This document shows positions 35,479 to 44,104 of a stretch of 64,000 bases of DNA, piece after piece. The notes under the pieces are model-generated. The model saw only the letters and a list, made by a program, of their open reading frames with translations. It was not told the origin of the DNA and made no database searches. Position numbers and translations under genes: made by a program. Each line of letters starts with the position of its first letter. Position 1 is the first letter of the stretch. Source of the DNA: Halogranum amylolyticum (GTDB lineage Archaea > Halobacteriota > Halobacteria > Halobacteriales > Haloferacaceae); contig NZ_FODV01000001.1 of assembly GCF_900110465.1 (NCBI RefSeq), forward strand, positions 62,001 through 126,000. The letters run 5' to 3'.

Positions 35479-35490
35479 TGTTGTACAACA
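35479..35490. promoter_or_regulatory. perfect palindrome upstream of the amidase
   Basis: TGTTGTACAACA ends 9 bases before the amidase ATG (35500), just after a TATA-like TTCATATTGG. It is a likely operator at the amidase transcription start. The core TTGTACAA also occurs at 20735-20742 upstream of the cytosine deaminase. Confidence 0.35.
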
Positions 35491-35499
35491 CCACACACC

Positions 35500-36936
35500 A
35501 TGCCAGACGTCACAGACACCGACGTTCGTGCGGTCGCAGCGCGACACGGAATCGAGCTCGACGACGCGGCAGTCGAAGCGTTCCGCGAAGCGACCGCCGA
35601 ACAGGCCGCACAGTACGCAGCGTTCCCCTCATCGCTGTCGACGGCGGACCCTCCGACCTCACTCTCGCCGGGTACCGACCCGTACAACGCGTTCCGCTAC
35701 GAGTTCGAACTCGAGGGAGAGAGCGGGCCGCTCTCCGGACTCGACGTCGCCGTCAAGGAGAACGTCGTCGTCGCGGGAGTTCCGACTACGTGTGGCTCTC
35801 CGGGGTTCGAGTACGAACCCGACTTTCACGCGACGGTCGTCGACCGCCTCCTCGGCGCCGGCGCGTCGCTCGTCGGGACGACGAACATGGACGAGTTCGC
35901 CTTCTTCACCACCGGAGAGACGTGTGCTCACGGTCGGATCGAGAACCCCGTCGTCGAGGGCTGCGTCCCGGGCGGCTCCTCAAGCGGGAGCGGGGCCGCC
36001 GTCGCTGCGGACGTCGTCGACGCCGCACTCGGAACCGACACCGGTGGCTCTGTCCGTATCCCCGCCTCGTTCTGTGGCGTCGTCGGTGTCAAACCGACCC
36101 ACCAGACCGTCTCCCGGTTCGGCGTCGTCGACCTCTCGCAGTCGCTCGACCACGTCGGGCCACTCGCCCGCGACGTCGAGACGGCGGCACGCGTCCTGGA
36201 GGCGATCGCCGGCCCCGACGCGAACGACCCCTCGACGCGTGGGTCGCCCGACGCCGGCGCGTACACCGAAGTGCTCGACGACGGCGTCGAGGACCTTCGT
36301 CTCGGCGTCGTCACCGAAGCGATGGACTCCGCGGAACCAGAGGTGGCCCCGGCAGTCGAATCCGACCTCGATAGACTCCGAGATGCCGGGGCCACGGTCG
36401 AGGAGACGTCGATCGAGGGGTACGAGTTGGCGTCGGCCGCCGTCGGCGCGATCGCCGGACTGGAGTTCGCGTCGTTCGTCTCGACGAACGGCGCGGCCTA
36501 CGCCACCGGGACGGGAACGACCGAACCGCTCCGGGCGGCGGTCGCCGCGGCGAACGAACGCGGCGAGTTCGGCGAGAACGTCGTCCAGATGCTGCTGACG
36601 AACGGAGTGCTCGTCGACGGCGACGGGAGCGAGTACGTCGCCGCGAAGGGCGTCCAGCGGACGTTCACCCGGACGGTCTGTGACGCCCTCGAGACCTACG
36701 ACGCGCTCGTGACGCCGACGACGCCGATGGCTGCGCCGGCGTTCGGGGAGATCACGGGTGTCGAGGGACTGCTCCGGACGGTCGAGAACACGGCACCGTT
36801 CAACTGCAGCGGGCATCCCGCCGTCTCGGTCCCCAGCGGCGCTGCCGACGACAAACCCGTCGGCGTCCAGGCTGTCACCCGGTGGAACGACGAAGCGACC
36901 GCGTTGCGGGTTGCCCGGGCGGTGGAACGACGGTAG
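35500..36936 (+). CDS. amidase (amidase signature family)
   Basis: 478 aa. The Ser-cisSer-Lys catalytic triad of amidase signature enzymes is seen: Lys86 (LDVAVKENVV), Ser160/161 (PGGSSSGSGAAVA) and nucleophile Ser184 (GTDTGGSVRIPASFCG). The family covers GatA, urea/allophanate and many small amidases; no gatB/gatC partner is adjacent, so it is probably a stand-alone catabolic amidase. The ATG at 35500 fits the family start. Controlled perhaps by the divergent HTH_10 protein. Confidence 0.88.
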   Translation: MPDVTDTDVRAVAARHGIELDDAAVEAFREATAEQAAQYAAFPSSLSTADPPTSLSPGTDPYNAFRYEFELEGESGPLSGLDVAVKENVVVAGVPTTCGSPGFEYEPDFHATVVDRLLGAGASLVGTTNMDEFAFFTTGETCAHGRIENPVVEGCVPGGSSSGSGAAVAADVVDAALGTDTGGSVRIPASFCGVVGVKPTHQTVSRFGVVDLSQSLDHVGPLARDVETAARVLEAIAGPDANDPSTRGSPDAGAYTEVLDDGVEDLRLGVVTEAMDSAEPEVAPAVESDLDRLRDAGATVEETSIEGYELASAAVGAIAGLEFASFVSTNGAAYATGTGTTEPLRAAVAAANERGEFGENVVQMLLTNGVLVDGDGSEYVAAKGVQRTFTRTVCDALETYDALVTPTTPMAAPAFGEITGVEGLLRTVENTAPFNCSGHPAVSVPSGAADDKPVGVQAVTRWNDEATALRVARAVERR

Positions 36937-37007
36937 TCGCTCCGCGACCGAGCGGTCGACGCCGGTCGGGGACGGTGCTTATCTCACTCCCCGTGGTACG
37001 TTCACGA

Positions 37008-37970
37008 ATGTCGTTCTCGTTCGACGAGGGTACGTCCACACCGTGCGCGCCCGACGGCGGCGAACCCCTGTCGCTTTCGCCCGACGACGCGTTCACTCTC
37101 CTCGGCAACGAAACGCGGGTGGCGATCCTGCGGGCGCTGTGGGAAGCCCACGAGCCGTACGACTCGGACACTGCGGTCCCGTTCTCGGAGCTCTTCGACC
37201 GCGTCGGCGTCGACGACACCGGCAACTTCAACTACCATCTGGGCCGCCTGACTGGCCACTTCGTTCGACGGACGGAGTCCGGGTACGAACTCACCGCCCC
37301 CGGCTTCGAGATCGTCCACGCGCTCGTCGCCGGAACGGCGACGGAGAACCCGATACTCGAACCGGCCGTCGTCGCCGCGAACTGTCCACGCTGTGAGCGT
37401 CGGATCGAGATCGTCTACACCGACGGAACCGTGTGGGCGCGGTGTCCCCACTGCGAGGGCTACTGGCCGCAGCGTGGTGGGGAGATTTTCGGCTTCAGCC
37501 TCCCGCCGGAGGGGCTTCGCGACCGTGACCCCGACGAGATCCTCGAGGCGACGATACGCTACTCGATCCACCGCTTCGAGTCGATGAACGACGGCGTCTG
37601 TCCGGAGTGCGGCGGGAGCGTCGACGGGTCGCTCGCCGTGTGTGAGGATCACGACCCTTGCGACGCTATCTGTGACCGCTGCAGTTCGTACTTCGCAGGC
37701 GTCATCACGTTCGTCTGTCGCTCCTGTAAGTTTGCGTGGCGCAGTCCGGGCTGGGCGCCCGTCCACGACCATCCCGCGCTCGTCTCGTTCTACTACGACC
37801 ACGGAATCGAACACGTCCTCGACGACTGGATGGCCATGAAGCGGAGCTTCGACTGGCGCGAGGAGGTCGTCTCCACGGACCCCCCTCGACTCGGCGTCAC
37901 CGTCTCGTACGAGGGTAACGAACGCACGTTCGTGCTCGACGAGACCGGTACCGTCGTCGACGTCAGCTAG
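37008..37970 (+). CDS. ArsR-like wHTH regulator with zinc-ribbon C-terminal domain
   Basis: 320 aa. N-terminal winged helix (about 24-90: DDAFTLLGNETRVAILRALWEA..., FNYHLGRLTGHFVRR) of the haloarchaeal ArsR-like (DUF7347) type. C-terminal half has three pairs of cysteines typical of zinc ribbons: CPRCERR...CPHCEG, CPECGG, and CDRCSSY...CRSCK. This matches a common haloarchaeal two-domain regulator (DUF7351-type C-terminus). Targets unknown. It follows the amidase by 71 bases. Confidence 0.8.
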   Translation: MSFSFDEGTSTPCAPDGGEPLSLSPDDAFTLLGNETRVAILRALWEAHEPYDSDTAVPFSELFDRVGVDDTGNFNYHLGRLTGHFVRRTESGYELTAPGFEIVHALVAGTATENPILEPAVVAANCPRCERRIEIVYTDGTVWARCPHCEGYWPQRGGEIFGFSLPPEGLRDRDPDEILEATIRYSIHRFESMNDGVCPECGGSVDGSLAVCEDHDPCDAICDRCSSYFAGVITFVCRSCKFAWRSPGWAPVHDHPALVSFYYDHGIEHVLDDWMAMKRSFDWREEVVSTDPPRLGVTVSYEGNERTFVLDETGTVVDVS

Positions 37971-38164
37971 CACCACCGATACAGTCCCGGTTCTGACGTC
38001 TGATCTACAGCAATCGCGTGCTGATTACGGTTTTCTCCGTCGACGACCGATCTCTACTCGGGTGTCGTGACGATGCATGCACGAGGCAGACGGACGGTGA
38101 CGCACTACTCGGACGGGAGCCGACGAGAATGGAGCTGCGAGCACGAACGGAGGGTGTGGGGCGG

Positions 38165-39565
38165 ATGACGCTGGCCACGATGCCAGAGTACGACAGCACT
38201 CGACTCGAGAGAGTCGGCTCACACGCCGTGGTAATCGGAGCGAGTATGGCAGGACTGTGTGCGGCTCGTGTGCTCACCGATGGGTTCGAAGAAGTCACCA
38301 TCGTCGAGCGCGACTCGCTCCCCGACGTGCCCGCTCCCCGCCGAGGAGTGCCGCAAGCGCAGCAACCACACGTTCTGTGGGAGGCCGGACGAGCAACGTT
38401 GGAGCATCTCTTCCCGGGATACAGCGCGGCGGTGTTGGAAGCGGGTGGCGTGAAGGTCGACGGACAGACAGAGTTCAACAACTACAGCAATGGTGACTTT
38501 CTGGCCAACGGTGACCGTTCCTTCGCGATTTACTCCGCGACCCGACCTGTGTACGAGCAGATCGTCCGCGAGCGTGTCGTCGCACTCGGACGTATCAGAC
38601 TCCGGTCGGAATGTCAGTTCACCGGCTACCTGCTCGACGACACGGAAACCACGGTCGAAGGCATCGAGATTCGAACTGAGGACTCGGACAGCGAACAGGT
38701 CCGCGCTGACCTCGTCGTCGACGCGACCGGTCGGACGAGCAGAACGCCGGCCCTCCTCGAGTACCACGGCTACCAACCACCGGCCTTAGACGAGGTACAG
38801 ATCGATGCCGCCTACAGTACTACGTTCATCCAGCGACCGGCCGACGACCACCGAGCGTTCGGCGCACTCGCCGAGGCACCTCGCACTCGTGGGGGTGTCG
38901 TCGCTCCTGTCGAAGAGAATCGGTGGCTCGTGAGTCTCCACGGCGTTCACGGGGACCATCCTCCCACGGATTACGACGACTTCGTCGACTTCGCAGCGAG
39001 CGTTCCGGCGACAGAGATACGGGAGTTACTCGAAGAACATCCACCGGTCGACGGCGAGATTCACCACTATCCGTTCGCAGCTAACCGTCGGTACCACTAC
39101 GAGCGGCTGTCTCGGTTCCCTGAAGGCCTCGTCGTCGTGGGCGACGCAGTTGCCAGTTTCAACCCCATCTACGGCCAAGGGATGTCGGTCGCCGCACTCG
39201 AAGCCGTCCTCCTTCATGACGTACTCGCGACGGGCGGAAGGGTAGACGCCGGACTACGGTTCTTCGACCGGACGATGGAACTCGTCGACATTGCGTGGAC
39301 GATGGCAGTCGGCGCGGATTTCGGATTCCCGGAGACGAGAGGTCAGAAGCCTCGCGGCACTACCTTCTTCAACTGGTATCTAAACCGATTGCTCCGGACG
39401 GCCCACTCGGACGGCGCGCTGACCGATGCGTTCGTCCAAGTGCTGATGCTGGAGCGGCCCCCGACTACACTACTTCGTCCGAGCGTCGTATGGCGGGTTC
39501 TCAAGCCCAGCGGTGGCGTCCGACAGGCACTCCATAGACAGGTCGAGGGTACGGTCCGACGGTGA
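38165..39565 (+). CDS. FAD-dependent oxidoreductase / monooxygenase (UbiH / geranylgeranyl-reductase fold)
   Basis: About 466 aa. N-terminal FAD motif VVIGASMAGLCAARVL, VDATGRTSRTP in the middle and the second FAD box VVVGDAVASFNPIYGQGMSVAALEA near residue 335. This is the p-hydroxybenzoate-hydroxylase fold; related haloarchaeal proteins act on lipid or aromatic substrates. Start is uncertain between ATG 38165 and ATG 38180. The next gene encodes an aldo/keto reductase 65 bases downstream. Confidence 0.82.
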   Translation: MTLATMPEYDSTRLERVGSHAVVIGASMAGLCAARVLTDGFEEVTIVERDSLPDVPAPRRGVPQAQQPHVLWEAGRATLEHLFPGYSAAVLEAGGVKVDGQTEFNNYSNGDFLANGDRSFAIYSATRPVYEQIVRERVVALGRIRLRSECQFTGYLLDDTETTVEGIEIRTEDSDSEQVRADLVVDATGRTSRTPALLEYHGYQPPALDEVQIDAAYSTTFIQRPADDHRAFGALAEAPRTRGGVVAPVEENRWLVSLHGVHGDHPPTDYDDFVDFAASVPATEIRELLEEHPPVDGEIHHYPFAANRRYHYERLSRFPEGLVVVGDAVASFNPIYGQGMSVAALEAVLLHDVLATGGRVDAGLRFFDRTMELVDIAWTMAVGADFGFPETRGQKPRGTTFFNWYLNRLLRTAHSDGALTDAFVQVLMLERPPTTLLRPSVVWRVLKPSGGVRQALHRQVEGTVRR

Positions 39566-39630
39566 GGGTTCGTCGACACGTGGTAGCTAGTCGTGTGACT
39601 ATTTGCCCATCGGTGCGATAGGCGAGATAG

Positions 39631-40608
39631 ATGGAGTACACACGACTCGGCGATACCGGTCTCGAAGTCTCGCGACTGTGTCTCGGCTGTCTGAACTTCG
39701 GCTCCGGACAGGAGTGGATGATGAACGACCGCGATGGAAGCATCGACGTCATCGAGCGTGCACTGGAGTTGGGTATCAACTTCTTCGATACGGCGAACGC
39801 GTACTCACAGGGCGAGAGCGAGTCAATTCTCGGCGAGGCGATCGACGGCCACGACAGAGAGGAGTTAGTCCTCGCGACGAAGGTCTACTTCGGGATGGGC
39901 GACGGCCCGAACAAACAGGGACTCTCTCGAAAGCACATTCTCGACCAGGTCGAAGGCAGTCTCGACCGACTCGGGACCGACTACATCGACCTCTATCAGA
40001 TTCACCGCTGGGACGAGAACACACCCATCGAGGAGACCCTCTCGGCGCTCGACCACCTGATCGACGAGGGGAAGGTCCGGCACATCGGCGCGAGCACGAT
40101 GGCTGGCTGGCAGTTCTCGAAGGCGCTGTACACCGCCGACATCGAAGGGTACGAGCGGTTCTCCTGTCTCCAACCGGAGTACAACCTCGTCGACCGCCAC
40201 GAAGAGGCGAACCTCCTGCCCATCTGCCGTGAAGAGTCCATCGGCGTGATTCCGTGGTCACCGTTGGCTGGTGGTTTCCTCGCTGACAAATACAACCGCG
40301 ACAGCACCGTCCCCGAAGACTCCCGGGCGGAGACAGACGAGTACACACAGCGACGGTTCACCGAGGAGAACTGGCAGGTGTTGGACGAAGTCAGAGCGAT
40401 CGCCGAGACGAAAGATTCGACTCCCGCGCAGGTCAGCCTCGCGTGGCTACTCCACAAAGAGCTCGTCGACGCGCCCATCACCGGTCCCCGTCGCATCGAC
40501 CACTTAGAGGAGAACGTCGAGGCACTCGACATCGAGTTGACCGACGACGAACTCTCGCGACTGGAAGAGCCCATCTTCCCGCAGTGGCCGGTCGAAGGCA
40601 AAGACTGA
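39631..40608 (+). CDS. aldo/keto reductase
   Basis: 325 aa TIM-barrel NAD(P)H-dependent reductase. The catalytic tetrad is intact: Asp53, Tyr58 (FFDTANAYSQGESE), Lys84 (LATKVYF) and His125 (LYQIHRWDE). ITGPRRIDHLEEN near the C-terminus is the cofactor-binding tail. It resembles general-stress or oxidoreductase-type AKRs; substrate unknown. Confidence 0.9.
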   Translation: MEYTRLGDTGLEVSRLCLGCLNFGSGQEWMMNDRDGSIDVIERALELGINFFDTANAYSQGESESILGEAIDGHDREELVLATKVYFGMGDGPNKQGLSRKHILDQVEGSLDRLGTDYIDLYQIHRWDENTPIEETLSALDHLIDEGKVRHIGASTMAGWQFSKALYTADIEGYERFSCLQPEYNLVDRHEEANLLPICREESIGVIPWSPLAGGFLADKYNRDSTVPEDSRAETDEYTQRRFTEENWQVLDEVRAIAETKDSTPAQVSLAWLLHKELVDAPITGPRRIDHLEENVEALDIELTDDELSRLEEPIFPQWPVEGKD

Positions 40609-40756
40609 GTCACACTGAGTACCGAACGCCGGGGACGAAACCTGTCAGGAGAACGACGGCGTATCCGAAAAGGAGGTGAGCGCCGAAGTTGACGACGACG
40701 CCTGACTGGCGGTATGGTCCCACCCCCTGAGGCCGATGGCCGCCTATTTGGCAACA

Positions 40757-40845
40757 CGCGCGCTCTATTCAGCACGGCCGCAGAAAACTACTCAGACTCT
40801 GTCGGAAGCAGCGTCCGACAGAGAGAAAATGTAGTCAGCAGGACA
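40757..40845. repeat. dispersed ~90-bp repeat, copy A (diverged)
   Basis: Begins GCGCGCT-ctaTTCAGCACGG, continues CGCAGAAAactactCAga-CTGTCgGAAG and ends near GTagtCAGCAG. It matches copies B and C in order and spacing but is the most diverged. It lies in the 376-base gap 40609-40984, which otherwise holds only the promoter of the PiT gene. Confidence 0.55.
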
Positions 40846-40984
40846 CCCAACGCTGCATCGCGAAACCCACCCCGAGAAACGGCAGGCGGAGAGGTTCCAC
40901 TCTCCGTGGCGTGGTTCAGTCGGGGCGAGTTTTAGACATTTTCAAATACTATATCCGAACGGCGGCCGACCGGTCAGAAACGAG

Positions 40985-42235
40985 ATGGTTTCATTGCTAC
41001 TGGTCGCTGGGGTCCTCGTAGCGGTTTTTGTGGGATTCAACATCGGCGGCTCATCAACGGGTGTGGCGTTCGGACCGGCGGTCGGCTCGCGTCTCACTCG
41101 GAAAACGACTGCTGCAGCGCTGTTCGTCGGATTCGCATTCCTCGGCGCGTGGACTGTTGGTCGGAATGTCATCGCAACGATGAGCAGCAGTATCGTCCCT
41201 GCGGCTCAATTCACTCCTGCTGCGAGTGTCGCCGTCCTGTTTTTCACTGGGCTCTCGCTGTTGGTCTCGAATCTGTACGGCGTTCCAGCCTCAACCTCGA
41301 TGACGGCTGTCGGAGCTATTGTCGGACTGGGCCTTGCATCAGGGACACTCAACCAAGCGCTGATGTTCGTCATCGTCTCTGCGTGGATCGTCGCACCGCT
41401 GCTGAGTTTCGCTGTTGGAATCGTGATTGGACGGTACATTTACCCGTACCTTGATCGCTACGTCGCATTCACGAAGTTCGATCTTCACTTTATTCAACTC
41501 GACCGGTCGGGAACGATTCCGCGCCCGCACCTGAATCAGAACGCCTCACCGCAGGACGTCGTCGGGTCGCTTTCGGTCATAATCATTGCCTGTTACATGG
41601 CCTTTTCCGCGGGAGCCTCGAATGCGGCGAACGCCGTCGCCCCGCTCGTTGGCTCGGGCGGGTCGCTGACCGTCAATCAGGGAGTCCTGCTCGCGGTGGC
41701 GGCCTTCGGGTTAGGCAGCTTTACCATCGCTCGCCGCACCCTGGAGACGGTGGGCGACGACATCACCGAACTCCCAATCCTCGCATCACTCATCGTCTCC
41801 GTCGTCGGCGGGACGGTTATTACGATCCTGTCGTACCTTGGAATCCCCGCGAGTCTCGCGGTGAGTACGACCTCGACGATCATCGGACTCGGCTGGGGCC
41901 GAGCGAGTCGAGCGGCGACACTGGCAGAGCTGGCGACGCCGACACCCGAGCCCGCGGCGGTGGACATGGAGGTCGCCACGGGGGCGTTGGCCGCTTCACG
42001 GGCCGAGGATGTACCCACCGGCCCGACGATTGGGGATATCGCTCGTCACGAGGAGCCGGGCGAAAAGCCGGCGGAGCTACCGGATGTGCCGGAGGTTGGA
42101 GAGAAAGGGCCAGCCGACCTCGATAAAAAGAGCCTCTTCGACCCAGCGGCGGCCAAACGCATCGCCACGATGTGGGTCTTGACGCCCTCGCTGGCGGTGT
42201 CCGCCTCGTACCCAGTGTTTCTGTTCTTACTGTGA
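40985..42235 (+). CDS. PiT-family inorganic phosphate transporter-like protein
   Basis: 416 aa, about ten membrane segments in two halves with a hydrophilic insert at about 308-380. Both PiT signature regions can be aligned: FNIGGSSTGVAFGPAVGSRLT near residue 18 and YMAFSAGASNAANAVAPLVG near 203. In both, the Asn-Asp pair that other PiT proteins need for phosphate/ion coupling is replaced (SS and SN). It is probably an anion or phosphate permease with altered coupling. Start at ATG 40985. Confidence 0.8.
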   Translation: MVSLLLVAGVLVAVFVGFNIGGSSTGVAFGPAVGSRLTRKTTAAALFVGFAFLGAWTVGRNVIATMSSSIVPAAQFTPAASVAVLFFTGLSLLVSNLYGVPASTSMTAVGAIVGLGLASGTLNQALMFVIVSAWIVAPLLSFAVGIVIGRYIYPYLDRYVAFTKFDLHFIQLDRSGTIPRPHLNQNASPQDVVGSLSVIIIACYMAFSAGASNAANAVAPLVGSGGSLTVNQGVLLAVAAFGLGSFTIARRTLETVGDDITELPILASLIVSVVGGTVITILSYLGIPASLAVSTTSTIIGLGWGRASRAATLAELATPTPEPAAVDMEVATGALAASRAEDVPTGPTIGDIARHEEPGEKPAELPDVPEVGEKGPADLDKKSLFDPAAAKRIATMWVLTPSLAVSASYPVFLFLL

Positions 42236-42278
42236 GCCTCGCTCGGGTCACGAACTGAAATATGTCGTACTGCACCCG

Positions 42279-42367
42279 ACTTGCGCGCTACATTCAGCAC
42301 GCTCGCAGAAACCTCACCAGATTCTGTCAGAAGGAGTGTGCAACATACAGAGGGTGTATGCAGCAGG
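42279..42367. repeat. dispersed ~90-bp repeat, copy B
   Basis: GACTTGCGCGCTacaTTCAGCACG..., then CAGAAACCTCACcag, CTGTCAGAAG, gTGTGCaacATAcAGAGGGTgTAT and GCAGCA. Nearly complete match to copy C at 59391. It starts 43 bases after the PiT gene stop, in the gap 42236-42532. Confidence 0.65.
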
Positions 42368-42532
42368 TAGCGACCCGTCGAAGTTGAGTCAGTAAGACGA
42401 GCGTAATCCACACGTCCGTCAGCAATAGAGTACAACTGACAGCTCAGCTCTTCGACTTCGTCGAAAAGCACTCCAGCGTAAGGAGTCCGGTGGGCGGGCC
42501 AGACTGATCAGCGAGTCACTGCAGCCGACTCG

Positions 42533-43504
42533 CTACTCTTTGGCGTCGGCCGATGCTGGTTCGTCGACTTCGACGGCGACGGGTTGACGGACGAGGTTCC
42601 CCCACTCGGTCCACGACCCGTCGTAGTTCGTGGTGTCCCAGCCGAGGAGTTCGTGGAGCGTGAACCAGGTAATCGACGAGCGCTCACCGATGCGGCAGTA
42701 CGTGATCACTTCGGTGTCACCCTCGATTCCTCGCTCGGCGTACACCGAGCGCAGTTCGTCGCCGTCTTTGAACCGCCCCTCGTCGTCGAGGTTCTCCTTC
42801 CACGTGATGTTCGTCGCACCCGGGATGTGGCCTGCCCGACGGGCCGTCTCCTTGCTCCCTTCAGGGGCGACGATTTCACCACGGTACTCCTCACCTGAAC
42901 GGACGTCGATCATCGGGATATCGGAGTCCTCACCGACCTCGGCACGGCCTTCCGCAGAGGACTCGCTCTCGATAGCGGCCACTTCTTCGACGCGGTCGAG
43001 GTAGGCTCGCAGTTCCTCGTTCGGGCCTGCGGACTCGTACTCTTGGGTTGTGTAGTCGGGTTCTTCGTCGGTCGTCGGATAGTCGTTGTCGAACCAGTGG
43101 GCACGCCCTCCGTCTAGCAGTCGGACATCGTCGTGACCGTAGTATTTGAACTGCCAGTAGGTGTAGGCAGCCCACTGGTTGGATTCGTCACCGTAGAGGA
43201 CGACTGTAGTGTCCTCCGTGATGCCCGCATCCTCCATGATCTCCTCGAACTCCGCGCGCTTGAGGATGTCGCGTTCGATGGAGTCCTGCAGATGAGTCCC
43301 CCAGCGGAACCCGACAGCACCCGGGATGTGGCTTTCCGCGTAGGATTCGTCGTACTCGATGTCTGCCTCGACGAGGCGGTAGTCCGGGTCGTCGGACTCG
43401 AAAGAATCGAGGTGCTCGGAGAGCCACTCTGGGGAGACGAGCGCGTCGGTTCCCGTGTCGTACTTTTGATCGACTTCGGGGTCGGAAAGTTCAGCGTCGC
43501 TCAT
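42533..43504 (-). CDS. thiosulfate sulfurtransferase-like protein (tandem rhodanese)
   Basis: 323 aa with two rhodanese domains. The N-terminal domain (about 12-140) keeps the fold but its loop reads VVLYGDESNQWAAYTYW with no cysteine, so it is inactive. The C-terminal domain (about 185-300) has the catalytic loop VITYCRIGERSSITW with the persulfide-forming Cys. This is the 3-mercaptopyruvate/thiosulfate sulfurtransferase layout. Start at ATG 43504; the frame open upstream to 43609 is not family-like. Confidence 0.9.
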   Translation of the reverse strand: MSDAELSDPEVDQKYDTGTDALVSPEWLSEHLDSFESDDPDYRLVEADIEYDESYAESHIPGAVGFRWGTHLQDSIERDILKRAEFEEIMEDAGITEDTTVVLYGDESNQWAAYTYWQFKYYGHDDVRLLDGGRAHWFDNDYPTTDEEPDYTTQEYESAGPNEELRAYLDRVEEVAAIESESSAEGRAEVGEDSDIPMIDVRSGEEYRGEIVAPEGSKETARRAGHIPGATNITWKENLDDEGRFKDGDELRSVYAERGIEGDTEVITYCRIGERSSITWFTLHELLGWDTTNYDGSWTEWGNLVRQPVAVEVDEPASADAKE

Positions 43505-43674
43505 CGATTCGACGATTGAGTCGCCTGCCCGGTAACGGCTGTGGCCGTCTCGGAAGAACCCCCCAGAACAACCGATGGCGACGCTCACAGAGATTCGAAG
43601 TTCAAACAATCAACCACCGGATCGATAGCGAAAGCGCCGACCTGCACCCGACGGAACCGGGTGTACACCGGTCT

Positions 43675-43760
43675 CTATAGTAGCTCGTGCAACTGGTCAC
43701 TCACCCGACCGCACGCCGTCGTGTGGTCGGGTGGGTGATGACTTACACTCGTTACTATAG
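43675..43760. repeat. nested inverted repeat
   Basis: Outer arms CTATAGTA (43675-43682) and TACTATAG (43753-43760) enclose a strong inner hairpin CACCCGACC-g-CACG...CGTG-t-GGTCGGGTG (43702-43733). It lies in the gene-free stretch 43505-43889 between the rhodanese promoter and the zinc-finger gene. No coding frame is convincing here. Confidence 0.6.
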
Positions 43761-43889
43761 CAGTGCCATCTCCCGAAGATGGCGGACTTCGGAGTCATCG
43801 ACTACCAGCAGAACCGCGAGACGATTTCACTGCTTTCGGCCACAGAACTCTTCGACTCGTCTCTGGCGAGGATCAACGACACAGGTCGC

Positions 43890-44051
43890 TCAGTTCGGTT
43901 CTGTCGACGGCGAAAAGTACGTGTCTCCGCGCATCCGGTGAGTGATCTCTTCGAGGGAGCCACCATCGCATTCGCTGCACCGTGGCGGGTCCGCGACGAC
44001 GGCGTAGACGGTGTCACACCGGACACAGGCGAAGAATCGCAATCCAAGCAC
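43890..44051 (-). CDS. small CPxCG-type zinc-finger protein
   Basis: 53 aa from a GTG at 44051; no ATG is available between the upstream TAA (44061-44063) and the motif. FACVRCDTVY and PRCSECDGGSLEEIT give two CxxC knuckles 13 residues apart, the hallmark of the haloarchaeal one-domain zinc-finger proteins. Stop TGA at 43890-43892. It lies downstream of the FAD monooxygenase gene in the same direction, 53 bases after its stop. Confidence 0.6.
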   Translation of the reverse strand: MLGLRFFACVRCDTVYAVVADPPRCSECDGGSLEEITHRMRGDTYFSPSTEPN

Positions 44052-44104
44052 GAGTGACGGTTAGGGGAGGAGAATGATAAGCTGAACTCCCGCGGTTGGC
44101 TCGG

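Noticed and set aside
35474..36598. 374-codon frame overlapping the amidase
   Set aside because: Ser/Arg/Thr-rich alternative frame typical of GC-rich DNA; the amidase frame carries the catalytic triad.
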